DNA of 64,000 bases from Saccharum officinarum (taxonomy: Eukaryota > Streptophyta > Magnoliopsida > Poales > Poaceae), in assembly GCA_020631735.1 (NCBI GenBank), contig CM036223.1:55170456-55234455 (forward strand), given 5' to 3'. A program made the position numbers and the translations under genes. Below the pieces are notes generated by a model that did no database searches, had not been told where the DNA came from, and was given only the letters and a program-made list of their open reading frames with translations. This document shows, in pieces, positions 54,901 to 64,000 of the stretch; within the stretch, counting starts at the first letter, position 1; each line of letters begins with the position of its first letter.

Positions 54901-56111
54901 AGATCGAGGCTGCCGCCATCATGGAGCACATCTTGGAAGGCAGCTCGTACATGAAGCTGGCCAAGAAGCTCGGCGAGCTCGACCCGCTGATGAAGCCGAA
55001 GCAGGACAGATACGCGCTCCGCACCTCGCCGCAGTGGCTCGGCCCACAGATCGAAGTCATCCGCTTCGCCACCAAGTCCATTGAGCGCGAGATCAACTCC
55101 GTCAACGACAACCCGCTCATCGACGTGTCCCGTGGCAAGGCGCTCCACGGCGGCAACTTCCAGGGCACTCCCATTGGTGTGTCCATGGACAACACCCGTC
55201 TCGCCCTCGCCGCCATCGGCAAGCTCATGTTCGCGCAGTTCTCCGAGCTGGTGAACGACTACTACAACAATGGCCTTCCCTCCAACCTGTCCGGTGGACG
55301 CAACCCGAGCTTGGACTACGGTTTCAAGGGCGCCGAGATCGCCATGGCCTCCTACTGCTCTGAGCTCCAGTTCCTGGGCAACCCGGTGACCAACCACGTC
55401 CAGAGCGCGGAGCAGCACAACCAGGACGTGAACTCCCTGGGCCTCATCTCCTCCAGGAAGACCGCCGAGGCCGTCGACATCCTGAAGCTCATGACGTCCA
55501 CGTTCCTGATCGCCCTGTGCCAGGCCATCGACCTGCGCCACATCGAGGAGAACGTGAAGGCCGCCGTGAAGAACTGCGTGACGCAGGTGGCCAAGAAGTC
55601 CCTGAGCCTGAACGCCAGGGGCGGGCTCCACAACGCGCGCTTCTGCGAGAAGGACCTGCAGACGGCGATCGACCGCGAGGCGGTGTTCGCGTACGCGGAC
55701 GACCCGTGCAGCCCCAACTACCCGCTGATGCAGAAGCTCCGCGCGGTGCTGATCGAGCACGCGCTGGCCAACGGCGACGCCGAGCGCGTCGTGGAGACGT
55801 CCATCTTCGCCAAGGTGGCCGAGTTCGAGCAGCAGGTCCGCGCGGCGCTGCCCAAGGAGGTGGAGGCCGCGCGCGCCGCCGTGGAGAGCGGCAACCCTCT
55901 GGTGCCCAACAGGATCAAGGAGTGCCGGTCCTACCCGCTGTACCGGTTCGTGCGCGAGGAGGTCGGCACCGAGTACCTGACCGGCGAGAAGACGAGGTCG
56001 CCCGGCGAGGAGCTGAACAAGGTGCTCGTGGCCATCAACCAGCGCAAGCACATCGACCCGCTGCTCGAGTGCCTCAAGGAGTGGAACGGCGAGCCCCTGC
56101 CGCTCTGCTGA
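51955..56111 (+). CDS. PAL: Phenylalanine ammonia-lyase, two exons (PAL-B, 717 aa)
   Basis: Exon 1 is 51955-52361 (407 nt), exon 2 is 54365-56111 (1747 nt), 717 residues plus TGA. Donor ctcatcag|gtgaga, acceptor tctgacag|attcct; the intron is phase 2 and splits the Arg136 codon, the position known for plant PAL introns. Same reaction and fold as PAL-A. Marks: Tyr110 in SYGVTTGFG, Ala203-Ser204-Gly205 in [17 protein letters not shown] for the MIO group, [24 protein letters not shown]. Phe137 (IRFLNAG) again argues for PAL rather than PAL/TAL. The ATG at 51955 (MECETG) is preferred over an upstream in-frame start in the leader because it aligns with PAL-A. The two proteins are close throughout and differ mainly in the first ~20 residues and around residues 560-650. 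Probably a tandem duplicate with its own promoter; no damage is seen. Confidence 0.97.
52362..54364 (+). other. PAL-B intron (2003 bp)
   Basis: GT...AG intron. Its middle (52900-53720) is GC-rich with open frames on both strands but no domain; the flanks are AT-rich. It contains a poly(A)-tailed micro-insertion (52618-52666). No gene or complete transposon was recognised inside it. Confidence 0.9.
52618..52666. repeat. Micro-insertion flanked by 16-bp direct repeats
   Basis: ggtagcacaactggta occurs at 52618-52633 and again at 52651-52666, perfectly, enclosing 17 bases, cttatc plus an A run. This is the layout of an extremely 5'-truncated retroposon (target duplication around a poly(A) tail), or of a repair duplication. 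Confidence 0.6.
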
Positions 56112-57276
56112 GGTGCTGCAGCAGAGAAGACAAGGTATACAGATCGAAGAAAAACCAAAGTATAGCGGCTCGATCAAGACAGAGCGTTTCAAGATCACTG
56201 TGAAGTTTTTACAATCAGACTAGCAGAAGATACTCTCTATATTTACCGTTTCCTTGTACTAGTAGCTAAAGTTCATGTGAATGTTGTTGTGTTCCCGCAG
56301 CTGCGGCGCCATGGCCTGCAATGTGCATGTTCTTGGCTGCTGCAGCTACTGAAACTTTTGATGGTTTTAACTTGTAAGTTGGGGGGATAAAGTAAATTAT
56401 TCTGTTCTATACTCCACAATGATGCTGTGCATGAGAAGTTCCTTGTCAAGCCTGAGTTGAGTAGTGCCGATTGTTCGTTCGTCCTTCTTCTGTCATGTCA
56501 TGTACAGTACAGTGCTCGAAATCGGACTCGCTGATGGTTGTCTGTTTCTGAAACAAGTTGCAGAGGAGTGCAAGAGACAGCCATGGCTCGTTATGCCATG
56601 TGTGAGAGTAGTTGGGCTGTGCCTGCTGGCGGGTGGTTCTCCTGCTTTTTTGCTGGTGGCCAACCACTGTTCGTTGAATCGATCAACTCCCTAGGATGAT
56701 TGGATGGTTTCGTTATCCTTTACCTACCACGTCGGAAATATATGTTCTGTACCTGCCTTTGTCAAGAAATTTAAATTCCTGGCTTTGTCAAGATTCGGTA
56801 GCAGGAGAAACTCCACCACAAGGCAACTAAACATGTCCATGCTCTGCCACACACCAGATTTTTGTGAGGCTGAAGGTCGGTCCAAGGCCAACGTATCAAT
56901 GAAACCTTACTGACATTCGGTAGACAAATCGAAAGTATTCAGTGGATTTTGGTTCTGCTCCTTTAGATTCCTTCCCAAATTGGTTATTTTCTCGCTGATC
57001 ATCAGTTGTCATAGGTAATTTCCTAAAAGTATCATATTTGTGTCTGTTGACATGTTAATGTCACGTTACATGATAGATCAACCAGTAGCATGGTATGTCC
57101 ACTCGTCCCATCCCGAGCAGAAACGCTCTGTCGGCTGCAGGTGATAATAACTGCTCACTACTCCTACTTAATTAGGCTCTAGCTGAGACGTCAACGTGCC
57201 TTGTGTGACTCCACCTCAAGCTTTACTGTACACAGTAACCCATGAGACCATATGGTAGCATCTCCCTTGTGATAGG
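56112..57276 (+). other. PAL-B 3' UTR and downstream spacer
   Basis: The first ~300 bases are likely 3' UTR. The rest has only short frames and no recognised domain or repeat. Confidence 0.5.
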
Positions 57277-57284
57277 CTGATACC

Positions 57285-57846
57285 TAGAGATGGCAACGGG
57301 TACCCGAAACCCGAGTACCCGACGGGTATTACCCGATAAAGAGGCGGGTATGGAATGAATTTTCTACCCGTGGGTATGTTATTGGGCAAAATCCTATACC
57401 CATCGGGTATGCGGGTACGGGTGCGGGTGTATACTACCCATACCCGCATACCCGCGGGTAAGACATACCCGCAAAAATAACTAGCCAACCTCAGTTATTT
57501 TAGCGCATATAAATCATGAATTTGGCCCATTGAGACATCCACTATATTTCTAATAGATTGTCTTTGTTGTAATGATGCTAATAATATTTGTTAGCATGTT
57601 TGTAACTTGTTGGAAGCTTAGAATTATTTATTTTTGCATGTGACTATTTGATATTTTTAGATAATTTTCGGGTATGTTATCGGGTACGGGTTACCCGTCG
57701 GGTGAGAATTACCCGGCGGGTACGGGTATGGAACTATTTTTTTACCCGCATGCGGGTACGGGTAACCCGACGGGTAAAATTTTGCGGGTGCGGGTACGGG
57801 TACGGGTGAGCACTACCCGTCGGGTACGTACCCGTTGTCATCTTGA
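57285..57846. mobile_element. hAT-type MITE with 8-bp target duplication
   Basis: 562 bp. Terminal inverted repeats TAGAGATGGCAACGGGTAC (left) and, read inward from the right, TCAAGATGACAACGGGTAC. Perfect 8-bp direct repeats CTGATACC flank it at 57277-57284 and 57847-57854. The subterminal regions are packed with gggtacccg / cgggtaacccg modules in both orientations (57295-57475 and 57665-57835), so it can form a long foldback. No coding capacity. Size, TIR wording and 8-bp duplication fit a non-autonomous hAT element. Confidence 0.88.
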
Positions 57847-57854
57847 CTGATACC

Positions 57855-60372
57855 TAACTTTTCGTTCAAAAAACATAGGCTTGATAGCTGACAGCTTACA
57901 GCTCAATGCATGCAGCGAATTTAATACGCCATGGCGTTCCTAGTTCGTACACTAGTGGCATTGTGACAATCACGTTCCAAGGACTTCTTGAAGCCGCCTC
58001 CAATAATAGCATATGGGCGCCATGGATGATGAACAGTACGGGCTGCTCCCTGCTCATTAGCAACAGACTGGCCATGACGGAAGTACACGCGGCCATTTTG
58101 CTGAATGCATAATTTCGCCGGACATGGCGTGATCTTGCCGCAAGCCGCGAATGAATTCCCAATTATTGCACTTACTACAGGCACAAGGAGTGAACAGTGA
58201 AGGTCCACATTCATCAAGAGCTTGCTTTGGCTACCAGCTTTACTGCATGCTGCCAGCATGGTTTGATAGATACTTTTTTTTTTCTAGATAATGCAAAGAG
58301 TTTCGGCTTCAGACTTTTTCAGAGAGAAGTACCAGACCAAACGTATTACAAAACTCGTAGGCCTCAAAGTTTATAACTTATTACAAGCAAAACACTAAAG
58401 TCCAATTCGAGAAGTAAACGACCAGCCATTAGCTGCGAAGAAGCTCATTGCTCTTGACTCCAGGGCTTTACACACCTTTAACATGTACTCCTTGTTACCA
58501 TCTTAGCGTTGCAATATAGCCCACAACCTAAGCCAGTGCATCCTTGTAAAGAGTACCTACAGAAAAGATTTTGAGATGTATTTATCAAACACAAGTCATT
58601 TCTTGTGAGCGAGATTGACTAACACAGAGCTACAGCTCCTATCAATAACAATTGATAGATACTTGCTAGCACAAGAGAAAAAAAAAGTAATCATCCTAGC
58701 TAGCAATCGATGGATTCTTGGATTCCTAGCATTGGATATTCGTGAAAGACTGAAAGTTCAACGATGACTAGATATCAGATACTAGCAAAAGCCGTGAGCC
58801 ATTTTGGGGGTCATCGTCTCATTTTCTCTGAAGATGCGTGAGCCAAACCAAGACGCATGCTCACAGTTCGCCAACGTGCGCAGAATTGTTTGTCTTCTTT
58901 CAAAGAGGAATGTTCAGACTACGCATCTCCATTGGAAACGCATTGATACGTTCTACTGAGAACTGGGAGAGGCCTGGCCATAGGCCATAGGTGAGTGAGG
59001 ACTGAGGGCATGTAGGCTGGTTGACCTAAACCCTGGAGTGATGTGGCTCCGCCCTCTCACCGGTCACCAGCAATGTTTGTTCCAACCACTGGAGGCAGTG
59101 TCCAACCAAACCTCTACCAACAAAAGCATGCAACGAAGTCATAACTGACAGGCTCCTTTTTTTGGCTTGCTAGGTAGTACCATCGGACTTGCATGTTTAG
59201 TTTCTTCCTCCTAAAGTTTAAATGTCCAAATCAGGACAGGTGTTCATGGATTGACCAGTACTCAGAGCAACTAATTGAGCACGTAACAACAGAGAGGAGC
59301 GTACATATGCACACTATGGATCAACAGAGACATGGAGAGGATGCTTAAAGGAGTAAGCGATTTATATGCAGATGTGCCGGGAAGGTAGTCAGAGACCCTC
59401 CTCCATGATGTGTTTCGCGGGGAAGAGAGATCCTAGGGTGCGGCCTGCAAGGTCCATGAAGACATGACCCGATAAAAGATTTGCCAATTGGGCTCAAATT
59501 TGGTTGGGCCAGATCTTAGCAGGGCCCTGGTGTCACTTTAGTGGAGCAAACTCAGCAACAGTTGGTAATAATACAAATCAACTAGCGCAAGCCCGCTAGC
59601 ACATAGTTTAACCCAGCACAATTTACCATGTATCCTCCTAACATGTTTTGCTACCACATCCCAAACTAAAATTAAATAAACTATGGCTTTCTCTACAAAA
59701 ATCAATGGCTTCATCCGCATTTGTTTTCTTAACCTATCACATTGAATGTATTTCTATTCTTTTTGTATTGTAGTTCTCGTTTAAAAAAATGCATGGAAGC
59801 CAGAATGTTTCTTTTCTATGCTTTCATTTGTAATATATTATTCGTCGTGGTCCAAGACCTTTTGATAAAAGTGTTTGGAAACCAAAACATTTTTCCATTA
59901 TCTAGAAACAATTGCATGAACATTATTTAAACCATATTTGAACTCTAAAATGTATAAGGTTCATGAACCTACTTCAGAAACGTAAAGCTGAATTACCACA
60001 CTTTGTTGGGGTTAGGAGGACCTCTTGATGCCCTTCTTTAACCTAAAACTTTATCGAAGTGTAGATTGGGTGAAAACCTAAAGGTCAGTGCAAAGGAGAG
60101 ATAAAGAGAGTAAAGTGAACCACAACAAAGAAGCATACAAGGTACAAGGATAGTCTGAGGTTTCGCCACACCACCAAGACATGCCTACGTCCTCATTGTT
60201 GAGGATACTGCAAAGATTTTGAGTTTCTTTTGAATCCAATCCTCATCTCAAGCGACCACAAATATAGAGCTTCAGGTTCCTACTAGATGAGTCATGGTAA
60301 TACAGACCTCCGGAGCTCATCACACGAGTTGGGAGCTTCATGAATGATTGTGACATTCTCATGGTATCAAGT
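57855..60372. other. Intergenic, no gene recognised
   Basis: Only short frames, with mixed AT-rich sequence and T/A tracts (58268, 58679). 60000-60370 reads like decayed copia-type retroelement DNA leading into the protease scrap that follows. Confidence 0.4.
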
Positions 60373-60585
60373 GAAAATACATGTGAAACGTGGTTGTTGG
60401 ATTCATCTAGCTCATTTCATGCAACACAATAATTAAGGAGTAGTTCTCGTCACACACTAAGAAGGTTTTGCTTACTTGGGAGATGGTTCAGATTATTTTG
60501 CCATAGGTAGCGACATCAAGTTCAAGTTGTGTAATGGTAAAGAGATGCTACTTAATGGCATGGGACATATGCTAGGACTAATATG
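60373..60585 (+). pseudogene. Ty1/copia protease-region scrap
   Basis: The plus-strand text reads ETWLLDSSSSFHATQ, then a stop, and after a frame change YLGDGSDYFAIG followed by FKLCNGKEMLLNGMGHMLG. This follows the copia protease pattern 'W-LDS-(A/G)-(C/S)-SFH-T ... YLGD ... G-G-(V/D)-(K/R)-(F/I)-K'. The catalytic DSG reads DSS. Short, stop-containing and without flanking domains, so only a remnant. Confidence 0.4.
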
Positions 60586-60735
60586 ATTCCACTTGCATTT
60601 TCACATGAGGATGGTTGGTTGTATCAGATGACTACCTTGAGAGTAGTCATGCATGGAGGCAAAGACAGTCATAGTTGGTGGGAAGTCCGGTGCACACCAA
60701 TAAAATATGAAGGGTGTTGTTGTTGAGGGTGGAGT

Positions 60736-61618
60736 TGTTGATATTTTTTATGCTCGAGTAGAATATTTTGCAAGTGCACATAATACCATTGTAGCACTTC
60801 ACTAAGGAGTATTCCAAGGTATTGTTATTCATTTATAATCCATGGGGACTGTTGTGGCTAGGAATAATAATAAATGAGAGATCTTAGTGTTAACACAACT
60901 TAGCTATCAAAGTATAGCAGGGTAAACGACAAATGGAAAGGATAGTGTTGACACCAAAGATAGAGATAACTCACACAAAGACACTAGCAAGGTGTAGTCA
61001 GGTGGGAGGACAATGAGTGACCAAAGGTTCCTATAACCTATGGCTACTTCTATGGTTAACACTTAGCAAGACAGAGTTCTTAGATGTAAAGCACATGGGG
61101 ACGTCTGGATGAGAAAAGGCAATAGGGAAAGTTGATGCCAAGGCTCCTAGCGAGGTGGTGGTCCTGCTATTTTAATAACTTGCCTAACAACACATGATGG
61201 AATATAGAGACCAGATAGGGATGTCACCACCTACTAGTGACCACAAACAATCCATATGACAAGAAGCAAACACAGACAAAGTATAGTATAGACACCATGT
61301 CTACACTATAACTCACTACTCTAGTTGTATAAACACAAATCACCAAGAGCACCAGTTAAGGTGGTGATCTGGTAGCAAGAGCAAGATAGACTCAACTTAG
61401 CTAGCATACAAGTTACAGCTATACTAAGATAACCACTAAAATACAACTAAGGGATACATTGCACAAAGTAAAGGCTAAGCAAAGTAGAGAAAAAATAACA
61501 TATTAAATAAAGTAAAGTCTTACTAAAAAGAGAAAGGATACAAAAGCTACACAGGACCAAGAAGACTAATTTGGGAAACCTGAGACTAGCTCAGCCCACT
61601 CTAACTCCGAACACTAGT
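60736..61618 (-). mobile_element. Gypsy LTR fragment related to elements A and B
   Basis: Opens TGTTGATATTTTTTATGCTC, then gcaagtgcacataataccattgtagca and aaggagtattccaaggta in the same order as the LTRs of A (14947) and B (18852, 24086), but diverged. It ends where another LTR-like sequence starts (~61619). No internal region or partner LTR is present, so it is a truncated or solo LTR. The strand is inferred from A and B. Confidence 0.6.
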
Positions 61619-62100
61619 GTTGATGATATGGATCGAGGGTACCTCACCACTTGTATATCAGCCAAATACTATGAAGATGGGCCAAAGATGACAAGGATGA
61701 GGCCCAGCCAAACTAGGGTACCTCATCAGACGTGATACACAAGTAACTTGGCGTAAGGAGTCTGGATGCCAGATTCTACGTGATATGATAAAACGGTATA
61801 TAAGATTTTCTTGTAACCAACAAGGAAATGTATCTGTGAACCAATTGGGATCCATGTAACCCTACCCTAGGACTATATAAGGAAGGGCAGGGAGCCCCCA
61901 ATCGTACCGAAAGCAACAATCAACAACCCCTTGTAAACTCGAGCATATGAGATAAAGAGATATACTCCAAACTGGATGTAGGGTACGATGTACCTGAACT
62001 AGTATAAACTTGTGTCTCATGTGCTACCTTTCTGATTTCCCTATGCATGATATGCTCATCCGTATTGTTAGAGTAAACACTTTCGATAACTAGACTATCC
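61619..62100 (+). mobile_element. Second LTR-like fragment with promoter
   Basis: Contains a TATA box tatataa (61874-61880) in the phrase ccctaggactatataaggaa and a following cagggagcccccaatcg...caacaatcaacaacccc, the promoter and leader wording of a common grass gypsy LTR. Ends are not resolved; it seems to cut the LTR fragment to its left. Confidence 0.5.
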
Positions 62101-62841
62101 TACTAGAACTAAGATACAAGTGGAGCTTCTCTTGATTTTGGAGTGGCGTTCACCTTCTATTGAATGATTTGGAGAGGAGTACCTCGCCCAGGGAATGGGC
62201 CTTATAGGTCCAAGGGCTGTATAGGCGCCTAAACAAATGGGTTGTTTTATATGGATCCTATATGGACTTGCTTGAAAAGGGGTTGGATTGGATTGAGTTG
62301 TGTTCTAAAGGGCCGAATCTAGATTGGCCCATGCTAATGTGCGCGGATCATAACTGAGGGTTGAGCCCATGAATCGTGAAAAGGATCCTATCCATCTTCT
62401 CCTCCCGATGCTCCCAAAATTGTGTCGCTTACCTATCAAAAAAAAAGTGTGTTGCTTTCTCCTCCATGGCTCTGCTCCTGCCATGCCTCCTCTGCCTCCT
62501 CCGCCGTTGCCCCTACTGGCCTTCAATTTCACATGTTGTGTCCTCGCCCTCCCCTCATAGCTATGGTGTTCCAAGGGAGACAACATAGTTCAGTGTGTGG
62601 TCTCAGCTTCTTTGATTTCCGGCAAGACTAACTGGGCCGTCGGTCGTGGTGGCTTGTTGTAATGCCGATTGCTTTCTTGGCGATGGTTGTTGCTAGTCCC
62701 AGTGTGCAGATTGCTTTCAGAGGTGAACACTTCCATGTGAGATGTGTTGCACATGTGCTGAATATCATAGTTCAATGAGGCTTGATGGTGATTCTGAATG
62801 CAGTTGGTAGAATTTAGGACATTATCAAAGTCATAACATTT
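62101..62841. other. Intergenic with a poly(A) micro-insertion
   Basis: No gene. At 62421-62457 a 10-base phrase (tgtgtcgctt / tgtgttgctt, one mismatch) flanks a 17-base A-rich insert (acctatc plus A run), the same layout as in the PAL-B intron. The downstream CT-rich stretch (62455-62560) is open on several frames but shows no domain. Confidence 0.45.
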
Positions 62842-63030
62842 ACACCATCTCGCATGCAAACCTTCAATTCAAGTGCTCAAGCATTAGGACTGAAAAGTAA
62901 TTCAGGGCTAGTGCTAGATGTTCACCGTTGGAATTCAACGTTCGGCATGTTGAACGAAGCCTTGAAGTATAAGGTAGCTCTCAATAGATATGCAATAGAG
63001 CAGTACTTAGTGCTACAACCATATGGTATT
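62842..63030 (+). pseudogene. hAT transposase fragment
   Basis: The plus-strand frame reads TPSRMQTFNSSAQALGLKS, then SGLVLDVHRWNSTFGMLNEA and LKYKVALNRYAIEQ. The 'LxLDV-x-RWNSTxxML-x-AL-x-YK' block is the signature of hAT-family (Ac/Tam3-like) transposases, just before the insertion domain of the RNase-H-like core. The usual residue before RWNST is T (TRWNST); here it is H. Stops lie on both sides, with no zinc-finger BED or dimerisation domain in the window. A remnant or a captured exon. Confidence 0.7.
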
Positions 63031-63545
63031 TTTCTTGTCCTATAGGTATTTGATCTATTTTTGATTGATTGTGGGAGAGGCAACACATGTCTGATTGCCC
63101 TGGTCAGTGTAGCACTGCAATTAGCAGTAGAGAATTTTGGCCAATAAACTCTTCGGTATATACTACTATTGGGCAATTCCTTTGTTTGTCCTGTCCTTTT
63201 TTATTGGGTTACTCTTTCTATGATGCAGTCTTCTTTTGTTGAAGCTTGATTTGAAGTCCATATATGTTTCATTAGTAAAATAAACATGCATGTTGTTGGT
63301 TAATTCAGCGTCATTTAACCATTTAGTTTTCTATTCTTAGCAAATAAGCGTTGAACCCAAATAGGTGTGTCATGTACTACTAGAATTGTGCTCAGTTTGT
63401 GACACAACATTCACGTAGTTGTCTTCTCTGTTCTTTTCATTTTGAGTCATAGTAGAAGCTACGGGCACCGCTCGTTCGATCATGGGATGGCACAATCTTG
63501 TAGGAGGGTGTGGCGCACATGGCGTTGTGTTCTCTGTGGCTGAGA
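63031..63545. other. Intergenic, no gene
   Basis: AT-rich with short frames only; no recognised repeat end. Confidence 0.4.
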
Positions 63546-64000
63546 GTCTCAAAGTCCCTAGTTTGGTTTTGACTAATTGATGAAATCTAAGTACTAATCA
63601 CATGTGCTTGAGTGTTGATAGCAAAAGGTGATTCGTACACTCCTAAGTGATAGCAAGATGCATGTTGATCATGAAGACTTGGTGCCATACTTGGAGAAGA
63701 AGAGATGGTGTGTAATCCTATGGGGCTCAAGGCAAAGGTATAGATAGGATTTTCTTTTGGTGATCAAGACAACATAGAGGATGTGATCATACTTAGAATC
63801 GATAGTCGTACTATTAAGAGGGGAATTTCTAGGGCTATTGATCACTTAAGTGTCACTAGATGAGGATTTATTTGCATATACATTTAGATCTAGTTGAGGG
63901 CTAACTTATTGCCTCGAAAATGATTGTAAAAATGCTAACACACATGCACATGGTGATGTACACTTGGTGATGTTAGCACATTTGCGAAGGCGGTGGTGTT
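63546..64000 (+). mobile_element. Start of a Sirevirus-like LTR, cut by window end
   Basis: tctcaaagtccctagtttgg is followed by ttttgactaattgatgaa, echoing the Sirevirus LTR opening at 25321 (tgaaagcatctaggcc ... ttggtttcggcaattgatgac). About 270 bp later both have a tcgtactat(t)aagagggg phrase (25585, 63807). Sequence identity is otherwise low, so a different family. It continues beyond 64000. Confidence 0.45.

Noticed and set aside
54339..56198. 619-codon minus-strand open frame opposite PAL-B exon 2
   Set aside because: Same artefact: it mirrors PAL-B, and the antisense of PAL-A gives a similar frame simply because the two PALs are homologous.

Overview
This is nuclear DNA from a grass, most likely a panicoid/Andropogoneae species (maize, sorghum, sugarcane or Miscanthus relatives); the exact species cannot be fixed from the sequence. 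The evidence is two GC-rich phenylalanine ammonia-lyase (PAL) genes of grass type set in AT-rich, nested LTR-retrotransposon DNA of Sirevirus (Ty1/copia) and Athila-like (Ty3/gypsy) types, with MITE, CACTA, LINE and hAT debris. A 100-N assembly gap lies at 1310-1409.

Layout. 1-5.5 kb: decayed retroelement-like DNA with a 12-codon histone H3 fragment and a diverged tandem duplication. 5.6-8.4 kb: a broken Sirevirus-type gag and its downstream non-coding part, which probably resumes at 16.4-18.3 kb. 8.46-16.38 kb: minus-strand gypsy element A, with gag, protease and an ATHILA-like 3' ORF but no reverse transcriptase or integrase. 18.85-25.32 kb: minus-strand gypsy element B, also without RT/IN, carrying two different aspartic-protease domains. 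25.32-38.62 kb: a nearly full-length Sirevirus with two ~1.6 kb LTRs, an intact 783-codon gag, a frameshifted pol, and an extra third gene of about 828 codons carrying two in-frame stops. 38.6-44 kb: AT-rich and repeat-rich spacer with a Stowaway-like MITE, a possible Helitron end and ATGTTGCAA-type tandem repeats.

44.2-56.1 kb is the gene island: two intact, same-strand PAL genes. PAL-A (44206-46347) has no intron. PAL-B (51955-56111) has one 2.0 kb phase-2 intron at the site where PAL-A is uninterrupted. Both keep the Ala-Ser-Gly MIO triad, the catalytic Tyr, and Phe rather than His at the substrate-selectivity position, so both should be monofunctional PALs feeding cinnamate into lignin and other phenylpropanoids. 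Both promoters hold MYB-type AC elements and a TATA box. Between them sits a LINE split by a 1685-bp solo LTR with a perfect TTTGA target duplication, then a CACTA transposase remnant.

56.1-64 kb is PAL-B 3' flank and more transposon debris: a 562-bp hAT MITE with a perfect 8-bp target duplication, a copia protease scrap, two gypsy LTR fragments, a hAT transposase fragment and the start of another Sirevirus-like LTR. I found no bacterial-type system. The most unusual items are the dual-protease gypsy element, the Sirevirus third ORF with its own intron-containing leader, and the rearranged right border of that Sirevirus.
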